Below are positions 1 to 13,100 of a DNA stretch of 64,000 bases, one piece after another. Under the pieces are notes generated by a model that saw only the letters and a list, made by a program, of their open reading frames with translations, did not search any database and was not told the origin of the DNA. Location of the stretch: assembly GCF_014898815.1 (NCBI RefSeq), contig NW_026515539.1:1550001-1614000 (forward strand), given 5' to 3'. The stretch is from Panonychus citri. Taxonomy: Eukaryota; Arthropoda; Arachnida; Trombidiformes; Tetranychidae. Position 1 is the first letter of the stretch; each line of letters begins with the position of its first letter. The translations under genes and the position numbers were made by a program.

Positions 1-202
1 GTTGTTGATGGTGATGATGATGATGATGGTGGAGTTGGGATAAGGAATAAAGTTGAAGGTCTAACTGGATGATTATGATGATGATGAGGATGATAATTAG
101 CTGAATCAATATTACACCGAGAGCATTGATTTGAATTTGAAATTCTGGGCCAAAAATCGGGTTTGATTTGATTCAATTTACCATTTGACCCTTGATTCCA
201 GG
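1..202 (-). CDS. Unknown membrane protein, exon 5 (continues past the window edge)
   Basis: The frame stays open from an AAAAG acceptor at 204-203 to position 1. The first codon is completed by the phase-1 nucleotide of exon 4. It encodes AWNQGSNGKLNQIKPDFW, a CSRC pair, a His run and a Ser/Pro tail. The acceptor has a weak pyrimidine tract, so the exact start is less certain than the other junctions. Confidence 0.45.
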
Positions 203-3200
203 CTTTTCAAATATACAATTAAACAATTAAATCAAAGTGAAAACACAATAACAAAAAGACAAAAAGTAATTAACAATCAAAAAATTGACATTTAAACACA
301 AAAATCAACTGATTGTTGACTAAAAGTCTCATCAATTGACGTTGTTGTTATTACGCTGTTGAAAGAGGCAGAAAATTTAAATTGTAAACATTAGATTTTT
401 AATGTACTTGAAACAATTTAAATTCAAACAATTTAATTCATTTCATCCCAACCATTTCATCACGTAAATTTAATCGTGAAACTTGAATTACGACGAAACG
501 TTGGAACGTTTCGTTGGAAAAGTCGAACTTGTTTCTGACGAAAAAAAGAAAATTTTTTTTTCTCTTTTCAGCCTTGAGCAAATTTCACCTAACGAATAGT
601 AATCATTAAGATTATTACTATGATTAAGTAATAATAATCACGGAAGTTAATCAACTAATCAGTTGTAAAAAATGTACGTCTTATGTAATATATTTAATTT
701 TAATTGAATTTGTATGGGAAAGTAAATTGTTAGAATTAAACTTAAACCATTAGCATATCAACCTATTTATGATTAAAGGCTTAATTATAATCACAATCAG
801 TTAATCTTTTTCTGAGGAAAAAAAAAGTTGCAAACAATTATAACTAATTGCATCGTCTTTCATTGTAAAGTTAATTGTCACTCCAATGATAGTTAATCAT
901 TTTGATAATATTAATTATTTCGCAACGATCTTAATCAAGATTTGTGAAAATCTATTTTCTGTCTTAAATTGAATTCAATGATTGATTCATTATTGATTGT
1001 TAACAATTAAACTAACCCAATAATAAATAAGGTACAACAACAATTCATTAAAAACATTGTATTTAGTTAATAATCTCAATAGGAATGATTAACCTTAAAT
1101 CACTTAAGTAACAACAATTAAGTACAATTTAATGTTAACCAGTTGATTGGTAAACAATTAAGCAAATTGATTTGGGTTGAAAATGTTTCTCACTTGTTAG
1201 CTCAATGGGGATTTTAAATTGTTGCCTTTTCCATCGTGATTATGATTATCATGATTAACTAACCAAAGACCTTAATCATTTACAGTTATTGGATTACATT
1301 TGAACTGGAAGTTTGCCTACACGGAAGAGGAAATAAGATTAATACTATTACATAGGAAAGTTAAGATTAGAATGAAACTTTTTTTTTCTCATCTCATTTG
1401 ATATTATCTTCATGAAGATAATCTCAGTTTTCTGTCATCCTTATCATCTTAATCGTAATCATCATAATCAGTTTGATTTATATAAGATTACAGAGTTAAC
1501 TTGGCTTTAATTCAATGATTAGGTCTCTTAATTGTTGTTGTTGTTGGTTAGGTTTTTGTTATTCTTGTTGTTCAATCAATGCTTTTAATTACAATGTTTG
1601 AATATCAGCTGATTTGATTATCAATCTAACTAATATTATCATGGTTTTGATTGTAATCCTTATAACTGTCAATCATTTAGATGATCAATTAGTTGATTGG
1701 TTTTGGTTGTCATTATAATTGTTGAATTTGTGTAATTAAGTTACTATTTTTTTTGAGTTATACATTAAATTGCCTTGACCTCTTACCTGTGATTGATTTA
1801 GTTGATTGTGTATGTTGACAATTAGCTGATGTTAAATGACGATAATTATTTTCACCTTGATTGTTATCTTCATCATCTGAATCGTAATCATTTACTTTTC
1901 TTGCAACGTTACATTTGCTTAGTACATTTGAGGCCGAACCAAAATCACGACGTAATTGTGAGTAACGACGACGACGTTCAGAACTTTTACTTCGACTTCG
2001 ACCTCGAACACGACTTGATACTTTGACCTGTTGATGGTCACCAGAAGTAGTTGTAAAAGTATCGCCATCATTTGGAGGATCATCTAATTGCATTCTATTT
2101 ACACTTGGACCCATTGATTGGGGTCGACGTTGACGATACCGATATTGTCCAGAATTATGATGACCATTGGCATCAATGAGGCCACTGTTGTAATCACTTA
2201 CTCCATTGAAATGGTCACTTTTATCATTTTCATCTTCATCATCAGCACCATTTAAAAGATTATCATTTAAACTGTTGTAACCATTGTGACCATTATTATT
2301 ATTACCAATTTCATCATCATCATGTTGATCTGAACTTTCACTCGAATCTGAATCACGAATTAAATATTGTAATGTTAAAGGTTTCGCTCGGGTATAAGCC
2401 CGATCAACAGATACCCCACGACGATTCATCTTGAACAATCACCAAACTAAATTAACTATCAAGAGAAACAATTAACTATAAACAAAGAAACAAAATAAAC
2501 TATTATTCTAACGTTAAGACACCAGAATTGAAAATTAAATTACTCTTGATAACAGTATTTTATCATTTCCTGAGCCACATGAGATTGCTAACATGGTGAT
2601 GATGATGAAAAGGATGAGGGTTATAATGAAGATGAGGATGAAAGATGAAAAAGCGCATAAACCTTGAGCTTTTTCTGGAACAAAAAATTTTCGATTATAA
2701 ATAGATCTTAGTCTCTCTCTCTCTCTCTCTCTCTCCATCCTTATCTTCATCATGATCTTTCTTTAGTAACAGTACTTTATCTTCATCATCAGATTCTTTT
2801 TCCATTGAACTTGGAAAAAAAATTTCGAAAATTTTTTCCCATGTTACCTAAACTCGAGTTTCTGAATATTTAATATAATTGACCAATGACTTCTTGTCAC
2901 GATTAATACGATTATACAAGTGATTCGTTAGAGATCATTTCTTTTCAATTCAGAGTTCGTATGAATTTTTTTTTCATTAGAAATTATTCCCACTTTATTA
3001 TTTGGAAGTTCGAAGGTTTCTTTTTACTTCCAAAAGAGAGCGACACTTGTCATATTTTGTAGAATTCTGTTGGTTTCGCCATCTAGTGAGTTTCGAACGA
3101 TTTAAATTAGAATGATTTTTTTTCCAAAACAAATTAAATCAAATTAATCTGATTAGTTAATAGTGTGTCAAGGTTAATCAACTATTGTTTCAAAAGTTAA

Positions 3201-5927
3201 TGAGTATACGAGATAGAAAAGTCTACCAGCAATTAAAGTTTAATTTAAAAGGAAAACAAAAGTTTTGGTTTAATTGTTATTGTTTTGAGAATTGTAGACA
3301 ATAAACTTTTTAATTGTGATTCTAATCAATTAACAATTAATCTCACACCTTTAAGATGTAAGCTACTTTTAATTAAGTTGATAATCTCTGATAATCAAAA
3401 TGTAACAATAGTAACTTTTAATTTCTAATTGAATTGATTGTTCTTATTTTTATACAAATGGTTTGATTAATTGTTTGGAAAATAAATAAATTGTTACAAT
3501 GAAAATGTAATGATATTTATATATAAAAATTGATTAAGGTTAGAAAACAATTAACAGTTGATATGAAATTAGTTTTTTATATATATATTATTAGTAGGAA
3601 AATGATTTAATCACCAATCATCATCGGCATAGTAATCAAGTAGAGTTAATTGTTGTTGATATTAATTGTTAGATAATATAAATTATAAGGAAATTATTTG
3701 TTCATTGATAATGATGATGATGATGATGGTGATTAGTTGATCGTTAAAAGTGATTTTCTATTGTTTTCTAATGATTAGTTTGATTTAATGTTGCTTCTGA
3801 TTAATATAATTGTTACCATGATTAACCTTTTGTCTGTGATAATCTTGATTGTTGTGATTAAATGTTGATTGAAACCAGATTGATGGTTGATTTTGATTAC
3901 GATGATGATGATGATTAGAAGGGAATATGAAATTATCTGAACCATAAGGAAAACCCTGAATCGAATTGATTTGTTGACCTAATTGTTGCTGTTGGTTAAT
4001 ATTAGGTTGATGATAATTGTTAATCCATGAAGGTGGAGACCCAGATGACCTTTGTCCATCTCCATATGAACCTTGTTCCTCGTGTTTTTTACCATCAACA
4101 TCATCAACTCGATAATAAAATCCTTGATTTGAATTAAAATTCCAAGAGGAACTTTTTGATATTCCACCAGCTACTTCCGGTCCCGGAAGTGGATGATTTT
4201 GTTTATGTGACCTTTGGAAACGTTTCAATGTTGAAGATGGTTTGACCTCATGGGAGGAAGTAAATGAGATTGGTGGAGATGGAAGGTGAAAATTTCTTCC
4301 ATGAAACAGATTATCAGGAATATTGGGTTGACCATAGTGGTCAAGAATATTATCCCTTTGATTATAATCACGTTGTTGTCGTTCTTGGTGTTGGTGGTGG
4401 TGATAATCAGGTGGACGATGATCGTGATGACCATTGAAATGTTCAGGTAAAGTTTCCTTGAAACTGGACATTATTTCATTCCTGTTATTATTTTACACAA
4501 CGAAAAGGGGAAAATATTATTAAATTTTGAGTTCTCTCCTCTCTATCAATTGTTACAATTAAAATGCTATCAAATGCGATTAAAGTTAATTGTTGCTTAA
4601 TCCTTTCAAATTATATATACACAATGATGAACGTGATTACTTTAATTGTCACACTTTTACTCGTTACCTTCAATTGGATTAAGAAGACAATTATTAAATC
4701 AAGTCTGACCTTTTTGTCTGACTAATCATAATTGTTGTCAACAATTAAACATCTAAAAATTATCATTACAATTTATTAAGTTGATTAAATCATTTTGATT
4801 GTAAAAAATTTAAATTGATTAGTTGACATTTTTATCCTGATAATTTATCAACTTAACTGTTAAATTGTTTCAAACTCAAATTGTAATAAGGTAAATTGTT
4901 TGATCACAATTAGTTGACCGATCGTAAGGAAATTAATTCAATTTAATTGTAATTAATGTTATTGGTTAGTTGAAGTTGAATTTTTGAAATTTGGAAATAC
5001 CTTAATTGTTATGATTAAATTTTGTAACTTTAGATGATTTCTTGTTGTAATTGAAACAATTAACTGTAAATTTTTGATTGTTTAGTTAAATTGTCAGGTA
5101 AATGAAACAATGAGACAATTTAACAACAATCAACTTGATTATAAAAAACTGTAATTATCAAAATGAAAATCAATGTCTGGGAAATTGAAAGTTAATTATT
5201 TCAATTTCATGGAAGATTATAATTGAAAATGATAATTTAAATTGTTGATAGAAAGAAAAACTTTTCCCAACAATCAAAATTTGATTACAATTCACACAAA
5301 ATTTATCTTAATCAACGAAAGTTAATTGTTTCCAAATGAATGATAAATCTAATCATGTATTTAAATGAAACTGATTAACAAAAACAATCCAACCAGAAGT
5401 GAAAGTTAAAAGTTAAAACAAGATTAAAGATCAACAATCAACCCTAATTGTTATCAGTTAATCACTGATTGTTACCTTATATTTTCAATGAACGCATTTG
5501 AATCACCAGGTCCAGGGTGATGATAATTAACTTGATCATGATGGTTAACATGATGATTTGTCTTAATCCGATGATTCTGATCAGCATGACGATAAGTCCG
5601 ACTGTTAATCCCAAGGTGATGACGAGGTGTGGGCAGTGGTGGGGCTAAAGGTGGGTGAACATATTGCTTTGAATCAGAAGTCTCTGCAAACCTGGACACA
5701 CCTTTACCTGGATTATTATGGTCAGTTGATTGCCAATTAAAGTGATAAGCATAATTCCAGGATGATGATGAACCCTGATAACCACTAGATGAACTTAATC
5801 CCTGATCATTAGGATGAAAATTAAGACGATCAGCTGATAATGGATAAACTCTAGAGACACAATAAAACAAAACGATCACAAAATTGTATCCACAATTAAG
5901 GTTGTATTCAATTCCTCTGAGCTTCAT
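1..5927 (-). CDS. Unrecognised single-pass membrane protein gene (5 exons, 3' part outside window)
   Basis: I built this gene from exons 5927-5476, 4481-3817, 2674-2544, 2429-1787 and 202-<1. Each intron has GT-AG ends, and the phases agree at all four joins (2, 1, 0, 1), which is hard to get by chance. The protein opens with a signal-peptide-like segment (residues 1 to about 32, hydrophobic FVIVLFYCV core). A long His/Asn/Ser/Pro-rich region follows (about 33-372), then one very hydrophobic segment (about 379-406, encoded by the 131-nt exon), then an acidic and Arg/Ser-rich part (417 onward) with a CSRC motif near the window edge. The expected topology is type I: low-complexity ectodomain, TM, long cytoplasmic tail. 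No family is recognised. An upstream in-frame TAG near 5950 supports the ATG at 5927. It lies 2.8 kb downstream of the Dscam stop on the same strand. It could be a lineage-specific adhesion or matrix-binding protein, but that is only inference. Confidence 0.62.
203..1786 (-). other. Intron of the unknown membrane protein gene
   Basis: AT-rich sequence with many copies of AACAATTAA-like words and no ORF that looks protein-like on either strand. It begins with the consensus donor GTAAGA at 1786. Confidence 0.5.
1787..2429 (-). CDS. Unknown membrane protein, exon 4 (acidic and RS-rich cytoplasmic part)
   Basis: The phase-0 acceptor TTCAAG precedes MNRRGVSVDRAY. The exon encodes acidic and Asn/Gly stretches, then an Arg/Ser-rich basic patch (VRGRSRSKSSERRRRYSQL) and a second acidic stretch (YDSDDEDNN). 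It ends at the consensus donor CACAG^GTAAGA in phase 1. The SR patch could be a phosphorylation or localisation region; that is inference from composition only. Confidence 0.6.
2544..2674 (-). CDS. Unknown membrane protein, exon 3 (transmembrane segment)
   Basis: This 131-nt exon has a polypyrimidine acceptor (TTTTTTGTTCCAG) that completes the phase-1 codon from exon 2, and a phase-0 donor (AAGA^GTAATT). It encodes EKAQGLCAFSS followed by more than 20 mostly Ile/Leu/Phe/Thr residues and then CGSGNDKILLSR, a classical membrane span followed by a polar stretch. A (TC)12 tract lies just upstream in the intron (2712-2735). The interpretation rests on the phase match and the membrane-like composition. 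Confidence 0.58.
2675..3816 (-). other. Intron of the unknown membrane protein gene
   Basis: AT-rich intron containing a (TC)12 microsatellite near its 3' end and a GAT repeat at about 3711-3728. No other coding signal was seen. Confidence 0.45.
2712..2735. repeat. (TC)12 microsatellite
   Basis: Perfect dinucleotide run just upstream of the TM exon of the unknown gene. Confidence 0.95.
3817..4481 (-). CDS. Unknown membrane protein, exon 2 (low-complexity ectodomain)
   Basis: The acceptor AACAG^G joins exon 1 in frame (Arg codon split 2+1), giving ...IENIR-NEIMSSFKE. The donor CATG^GTAACA leaves phase 1. The 222 residues are rich in His, Gln, Asn and Pro (runs such as YHHHQHQERQQRD and NHHHHRNQNQ) and contain no recognised domain. 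The frame runs on to a stop at 3785, but the donor 32 nt earlier gives the in-frame connection to the TM exon. Confidence 0.58.
4482..5475 (-). other. Intron 1 of the unknown membrane protein gene
   Basis: AT-rich intron dominated by words such as TTAATTGTT and its complement. No coding or RNA feature is visible. Confidence 0.45.
5476..5927 (-). CDS. Unknown membrane protein, exon 1 (signal peptide)
   Basis: The exon starts at ATG 5927 and ends at a strong donor (AAG^GTAACA) in phase 2. It encodes MKLRGIEYN, a hydrophobic stretch, then a region rich in Ser, His, Asn and Pro with a PPLAPPLPTP segment. The reading frame is closed by TAG a few codons upstream of the ATG, so this is a first coding exon rather than an internal one. 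Confidence 0.62.
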
Positions 5928-8768
5928 GATGTTAATTAACCTGAGATTAACCTAAAATTAACCAACACAGATACACAGGGAATTGAATTAAACTGTCGAC
6001 ACAATTAACAGCAACTTATTGAGGTTAATTAGTTCAATCAAAAGTTTCCAATGACTTTTTTTCTTGTGACAAATTCATAAGGCACAATCAATGAATTTAA
6101 AAAATCAATAACTTTTTTAAAATAATCACAATTCACCACAAAACTATCATATAATTTATTTATTTTTAATTGAATTGTTGCGGGTTAAATGATGATGATT
6201 AGGGTGGTTGTTGATTGCGAACATAGTTAAATGTTAATTAAATTTGATTCGCAAAAAGTGAAATCCTTTCTTAACTTTTCCTCCTCTCAGGTAACTCGAA
6301 GCAGAATTAGGTTACATAAGAAACTCAATGAAACAACAACAACAACTAAATGATATTAAATAATGTTGTGGATGACAATGGTTCTGATGATGATGATGAT
6401 GATGATGTTGATAATGATGATAAAAAAAATGATGACCTTTAGTTATGGTTGAAAACTTGTTGGTAACTTTGTCGACTCCGCCACGAATTGGTGTATCTCT
6501 TGTTGAGCTTGTTGTTGATTTTGTATCAATCTGAACATGGCGATGATGAAAAATGACGATAAGGAAGATGAGAGAGAGAGAGAGAGAGAGATTTATGTAC
6601 TATCTTGTCTGATTAACGATTTTTTGATTTGAGTTCTAAAAAGTTCTAATAACAATGAAAAGTTTTTCTTGAGTGGGATGAAGTTTCAACTGAGCTTTTG
6701 GTGTTACGATTTAAGATATGATCAAATCGATGGTAAATTAGCTAATCATCGTGATTTGACCAATTTGATTGTGTTAATTAAAGACTGATTTAGATGTGAT
6801 GATTGTCAATCATTAATTCAAATTTCGAATCCCAACTAAAACGAATCCATTGGCTTTCTTGTTAACAGATTTACATATGTACTTTTAAATAATTGAATGT
6901 TAATTGTTTAGGGTGCGAGAAAGTTTCCATATAACAATTTAAACGATTTTGATTAATTGTAATTGGTATTTATCTTAATTCACCTTGTATCCAATTCAAA
7001 TTATTAACCATCTTGATGTCACATAAAATAAATTAGAAGGCACAATTTGTCAAACATAATCTTAATCATGAAATAACGACGACAATTAGGTTAACTATTT
7101 ACAACATTAAAATGTTAGTCGTTAATTGTATTCACTAATTGTTAAAAATTTATTCTCCAAATATTTAAACTTATAGTATAATCACTGGATTAGATTTTAA
7201 TTGTTTGTGTTGATTGTCATTAAAGACTTTACTTAATCATTAATAAGTCTCATGGGTGTGAATTACATAGCTAACAACAATTAAGGACAATCAAAAAACA
7301 TAAAATCCATTTGATTAGTGGTAACTAACTTAATCAACTATCATTAAAAATATCAATTAACTGGACAATTAACTGGAGGTTATTTATAAAAGATTAGATT
7401 CTCAATCAACTTGATTGTGTAAATTTAGTTTTTTTTTACAATTAACCATCAAGGTAAATTGTGATAATTGAATTTAATATAAAAAAATGCAACATCTTCA
7501 ACAATCAACTTAATTGTTCACTCGATCACCATTAACAATTCAAGGGTAAATTTTCAATCTCAACTTGATTGTTAATTTCATTTTGATTGCTGATATTAAT
7601 TGTTTGTCAACAGAATGACAATATCATTGGTTAATATTTAATCTGATTTAATTTAAACTGTGGACAATTAATAAACTTGGCGATAATGAATTAATTGGCT
7701 TTGGTAAACCAATCAATCAACAATTAAAAATTCAATTGTAATCACATTTATTTTGTTTACTTGAAAATTTGATTGTATTAATTTAATTGTAATCAAAGAT
7801 AATGATTGGAAAAACTCACAATCAAATGATCACAATTTAGGACATCAACAGTTAATTGTTGATCAATAATCTTATTACCTTGATAATGATAAATCAGATT
7901 ATTGACCTAATTATGATTGTTAACAATTTAACAAATTCTGTGCTGGTCAATCAATGGTCAATCATTAATTGACCTTTAATTATTAATCAAAAGTTAAATT
8001 AGTTAATGGTTGATTAGTTAACTGAACCGATTAGGGAACTTAATTGTTGCCAGTTTGTTAAAAAATCAGTAATATCATTTTTATTTATCATCATCGTTGT
8101 AACTAATTACAATTTGTTTTAATTGTTAGCAAATACAAAATGACAAATTAATTTGTTGGATTTGATTACAATTAATTTTTCCTTCAAACAATTAACAAAT
8201 TTTCAAATATCAATAATATATTTATAAAAAAAGGGAAAATTAATCCGATCAAAATGAATTTTGATTAATCAGCAACAATCAATTTCATATTTAATTGTAA
8301 ACTATTAATGAGCAGTCAAAGTTAATTGTTGTAACAAGTTTGCAAATTAAAAATTATTACATTAGGAAGACATTGGATAATTTTGATAATACAAATTGTC
8401 ACCATAATCAACACCATCAGGATAAACAATTAGTTAATTACATTAGGAACTGTATCACCAGGTTGAGTTAATTAAGATTCGGATATGGATTAACTTTTGG
8501 TTGATTAATTTGGATTTAAGCTCGAAAGTTTTAATTTAACAACAAATTAAAAGTTGAATTTGTTGATTTATCGATTGTGTGTCTCTTAATTGTCCAAGTT
8601 AATTGTTACAATAAAGTTCGAGCAACTTGGTAAATGTTTTTTCGGCCTTTGAAAGAACTGGTTCTCTGGAAGAAGAAGAAGAAGAAAAGAAAAATAAAGA
8701 TAACAATTAGTTAATTGTTGTGGAGATTTTTCTCTCTTTTTCCATTCTAACAGTTAATTGTTTAGCTT
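5928..8768. other. Spacer between the Dscam-like stop and the unknown gene
   Basis: It holds the Dscam-like 3' UTR and the upstream region of the unknown gene, with boundaries not visible. It is very AT-rich and packed with AACAATTAA/TTAATTGTT words. A GAT run lies near 6385-6412 and a (GA)n tract at 6570-6591. I saw no ORF worth reporting. Confidence 0.5.
6570..6591. repeat. (GA)11 microsatellite
   Basis: Perfect dinucleotide run upstream of the unknown gene's start. Confidence 0.95.
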
Positions 8769-9571
8769 TTAAACCCATTTGGGTGGTAAGGGTAGATTAT
8801 AATTAGAATAAGGATAATTTTTGGTTAATTGATTAACTGTTAGTGGGTGAAAGGTCACCTCATTTGAATCAAGTTGATGATGGTGATGATGTTGATGTTG
8901 ATGATGAGGGTGAAGTTGATGTTGATGTTGATGGTGAATTGAGTGGATAACAGCTGATGAAGATGAGGATGAGGATGAAGTTGATGATGGATGAAGATGA
9001 ACATTAAGATGAGGATGTTGTTGTTGAGATGCTGCTGATTTTAAGGTTCCGGTTGATTGTAAGCCCTGAGTGTTGAGTTGAGGTGGAGGAGGAGGAGGTG
9101 GTGGTGGGGGTGTTGGAGTGTCAGTCGCCAACATTGTTGAATAGTCAACATGATTGGTTGCATAAGGGGATGGATAATATAATTTACTTGGTGTTTCACA
9201 AAACTCTGAGCCCATTAATGAACCACCCAGATCTTTTCCACCTCCATGGTCAGTTAATAAAATACCATTTGAATTACCATTTGTACCACCACCTCCAGTA
9301 CCAACTCCTCCACCATTAACAACGATATTCCCACATGATAATAACCTTTCATCTCGACCCGATGTAACCTGTTCACCAAGACCCTCACCACAAGTGACCC
9401 CACACGTTTCATCATAACTGACCATCATTGGTCTTCGAGAATGACCTTTAAATATCAACAACAAGGAGATAACTATTATCACAATGAGCACTATCACAGC
9501 ACAACTTGTTGGCACCATAAAACTTAAGGTTGGATATAAGGGTCGGCTCGAATCGAGTGGCGATATTGTCG
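8769..9571 (-). CDS. Dscam-like: Dscam-like exon 12 (TM and cytoplasmic tail, stop)
   Basis: After a short linker comes the TM span (SCAVIVLIVIIVISLLLIF) with basic stop-transfer residues (KGHSRRP). The tail is low-complexity: a Gly-rich block, a run of ten Pro after DTPT (a candidate SH3 or EVH1 ligand), a Ser run, and a His/Gln-rich stretch of about 30 residues, ending in NYNLPLPPKWV and TAA. Family members signal through SH2/SH3 adaptors bound to the tail; no specific motif for this was confirmed here. Confidence 0.85.
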
Positions 9572-10112
9572 CTATGAAAAGAAAGAGTAAAAAAAAAGTT
9601 CAATCATCAGAAAAGTGATTCATCAAAAGGTAAATAATCAAAGATCATTGAATCGAACTTGAAATAATCATTATCGGTCATCAAGATAATGGTCAGTTTA
9701 TTATCAGACATCATTTATCTGGACACAATAATGAAAAAACCCCAATAGGAAATGTTAACAGTTTTTCACCCAAAGTGTTTCAATTCATCTTCGTAGCTAC
9801 TTTTTTTTACCATGTCCTTTACAGGAAGATAACAAAGGATAATAATGATTATGATGATGATGATGAGAGGTGGAAGATGGGAGTGGATGCTGGAGAGTGA
9901 AATTAATGAAGGTTTCAGCTTTTGTCGACTGGGATGAGAAACTGAGAGAGAATAAAGGAAAAGGAAGTGAACATGATGATAGGAAAAAAAGATGAAGATA
10001 AATTTCTATGAATAGTTTCATATTCTAGATAGAACTTTGTTTTTTTCTTTCTTTCACCTTAAGAGAAAACGAAAGTAAAACTTTCTCTCAATAGACAAAT
10101 AAAGAGAAAGAT

Positions 10113-10149
<37 letters not shown>

Positions 10150-13100
10150 ATGAACATCGATAGTTAAGAAAAGTTCTGAGATTATGAATCGAAGGAAATT
10201 CAAAAGGAAATTCAGTAAAACCTCATAAATAGAAAATTTCTTTTTCCTCTTTTCTTTTATCTTTCTTTTCCTCATGAAAAGGAAACTTGATATTATGTCC
10301 ACCACTTTCTAATGTCCACCTTGTCTTGTTATCGTCTCATGAACATGGTTGATGGTCACAGGATTACATTATCCTCCGAGTGAGAGATTACCTTGATTTT
10401 TATTGTTATCATGTTATCTTATCATTGGCACTTTCAATGTCTTTGCATTTCCTATTGAATTTTACTCCAATGTTTTTACTTGAATGGAGGCAATAATTTC
10501 ACCCACCGACCATTAGATGATTCATTCATCTTTACCTCCCACCCAATGAATTGGGTCAAGAATATAATCTATTTTTTATTACTTAACTGCGTTAATGATA
10601 TAAGTTTGAAATTGTATCTCAACGATTTAGCAAAGTATTTAATCAATTGTATCGTTGGAACGTGTAATTTAATTTTAAACTAATCTATGGTTTGGAAAGA
10701 TGAAGATAAGAATGATGATAAAGGATGAGGATAAATGAGATACTCTTCAAGGTTCATTTAAAGAAATTGATGGAAGAGATGGAAGATACAAAATTATAAG
10801 TTCAAAATTCGAGATTAGAACTTTTTTCTTTCCTTGATTTCATCAATTCGATAATCAATTATTTTGATAAGATAAAACTTACCCCCGTTATCGGTGAGAG
10901 TTGCGAAACTATATTCCCGGTCAGTCGGTCCAGCATCTGAATGAGCAGTGACCAGTAATGAATACCAGGTAGCCGGTTTAAGGTCAGTTAGTAATGAATA
11001 TTTGTCATCGCCGTCGATCTGATTTGAGACCAAAATCCAATCGGAATATAAATGCTTAACCTTATATTGAATTTCGAAGTGACTTATCGGACATCCCCAC
11101 GATTTCCACGAGGCCAAATTTAGATTTGCCGTCGTTGAATTGGTGGAAATGAACAATTCCGTACTTGGTGGAGCGGGAACTAGGAAGAGGAAGTCAAAAA
11201 CAACAAAAATAAGTCGACATTAAATTCAGAACTGAACTTATGGTGATAACTCAGACATCATGTAACAACTCATCAGAAATTTTCTCATCACGATAATAAT
11301 TCATGATTAGTGATAATTCAGTGTGAAAACTATGCTAATTTTGAGATAATAACAAGATAACTTTCATTTCATGTTCAGACTCATAACTTGGTTCCATGAA
11401 GAGTATCATTCAAAATTCTGAGCATTAATTACATGGTAATCATTAGATTGTCTGAATGATACTGATAAAGAAACAAGCTCATCAACTGTAAGAAAAACTT
11501 GCCAATTCACTTAACTTGTTTTCGAGTTGAAACTTTTTATTTCGATTTTCATTCGTCTGAGTTATCGAAGGTGTTATTGAATGTTATTCATTCAGAACAA
11601 TTCTAAATCTCTTTATGTATTGACTACAATCAGTTAATCAAGATTCACAAGATTGATTCATTTATACCCTTGGATAATGTTCCCGATTTCAGGGAAAATT
11701 CATGATAATTTCCTGAAGAAGGTAAAGGTAAATGAGATAGATTTCAATTCTCTTTTTGTTTGTTCCAAAAAAAGAAGGAAAATTCATCGAAATCCATTTG
11801 AATGTCTTGTATTCTTAATTCAGATCAACCTCAGAACTTACATGGAACTTTTTTTGCGTCATTCTTTTCGTGAGAAGTTAATTCTGTTCAACAATAGACT
11901 CGAATTAATCATGATTAAAGTTAATTGAATTAGATTCAAATCGAACTACAATTTCATTTTGATCAATCCTTTGTTTCTTAAAGATATTAAGTTAATCGTC
12001 ACATTGATCATCCTTATTATTATTTGATTAGTTTCATGTGTCGTGATTGATTTAAATTGTTTAACTTTGGCCATAAGTTAATAATTAATTCAATCACAAT
12101 TAAATCTGAATAATCAATTAGGACTCAATGGTTATCCTGAAATTAGATTAAATTGTTATCGACCTTTTCTGTTTTGACAATTACAATGAATAAGATTGAA
12201 ATGAATTTCAGGATTAACTGGAAATCCTTGATTACAATTAATTCAAACCAACAATTTATCTTGATTAACTAAGATTAAAATGATCTACAAGTAAGTTTAA
12301 ATTGTGATCATAATATAAAAACTTTTCTGTATACAATTAACTTTGATTATCAATAGATTGATACATGTAAATGATGATAATTAAAATGTTTCATCTTTAA
12401 TTGCCTGAAGCTATTTTTCATTGAATGAGATAAATTTAACACAGCCAATTAAATACTGATCATGATTGTCCACATTGATTGTAGCAATTAATCAATGGAA
12501 AACAAGCCTCAAGGTAATTAACAATTGAAACAATAACAATCAATGTTAATAATCATTAACATAGTTTATCATCAAATTGTATGAATATTTTATCAACAAC
12601 AATTATCTTACCTGAGCCTTTAGTTTTACCTGCAATCACTTGGCTTGGATCGCCTTTGCCTAAATTGTTGTAAGCGTTGATATAAAACTGATAGGAAGTA
12701 CCACAATCTAAATTGTCCATAACAATTGACCTAATTAGACCTGAGACTTGTTTCTCTGACCAGTCGGATCGGTGGCTTTTATAATGAATGTAATAACCGT
12801 TGACCAGAATATCTGAAGATTGAGATGATAAAGTTGATGAATCTTTAGTTGAGCTTAATGAATCTTCATTGAAACTCCAATGTAATTCAATTGATGAATA
12901 AGTGAAAGTACCAATGGTCAGTATTGGAGCGGGAGGTGGATCGTTGATCAATGTTTCAGCAATTATCTCCTCCGATTGGGGTCCAGGTCCTTTTGAATTA
13001 AATGCTTGGACAATGACCGCATATTTGGTTGACCTTCGTAGGTTATCAATTTTAACACTATGAAATAGTAAAGAGGACGAAGACGAAGGGGAAGAACCGG

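Noticed and set aside
2535..2753. Reading the TM region as a stand-alone 72-aa ORF
   Set aside because: Its start lies in a GA microsatellite giving Arg-Glu repeats; the exon model 2674-2544 explains it better.
9083..9319. 78-codon plus-strand ORF over Dscam exon 12
   Set aside because: Antisense shadow of the tail-coding exon.
5476..9571. Unknown gene exons as alternative Dscam cytoplasmic exons
   Set aside because: Dscam junctions are all phase 1, while possible acceptors before 5927 give phase 0 or 2; Dscam exon 12 has its own stop.
11653..11928. 91-codon plus-strand ORF in Dscam intron 10
   Set aside because: Lys/Ile/Leu-rich with no motif and no other support; chance length in AT-rich DNA.
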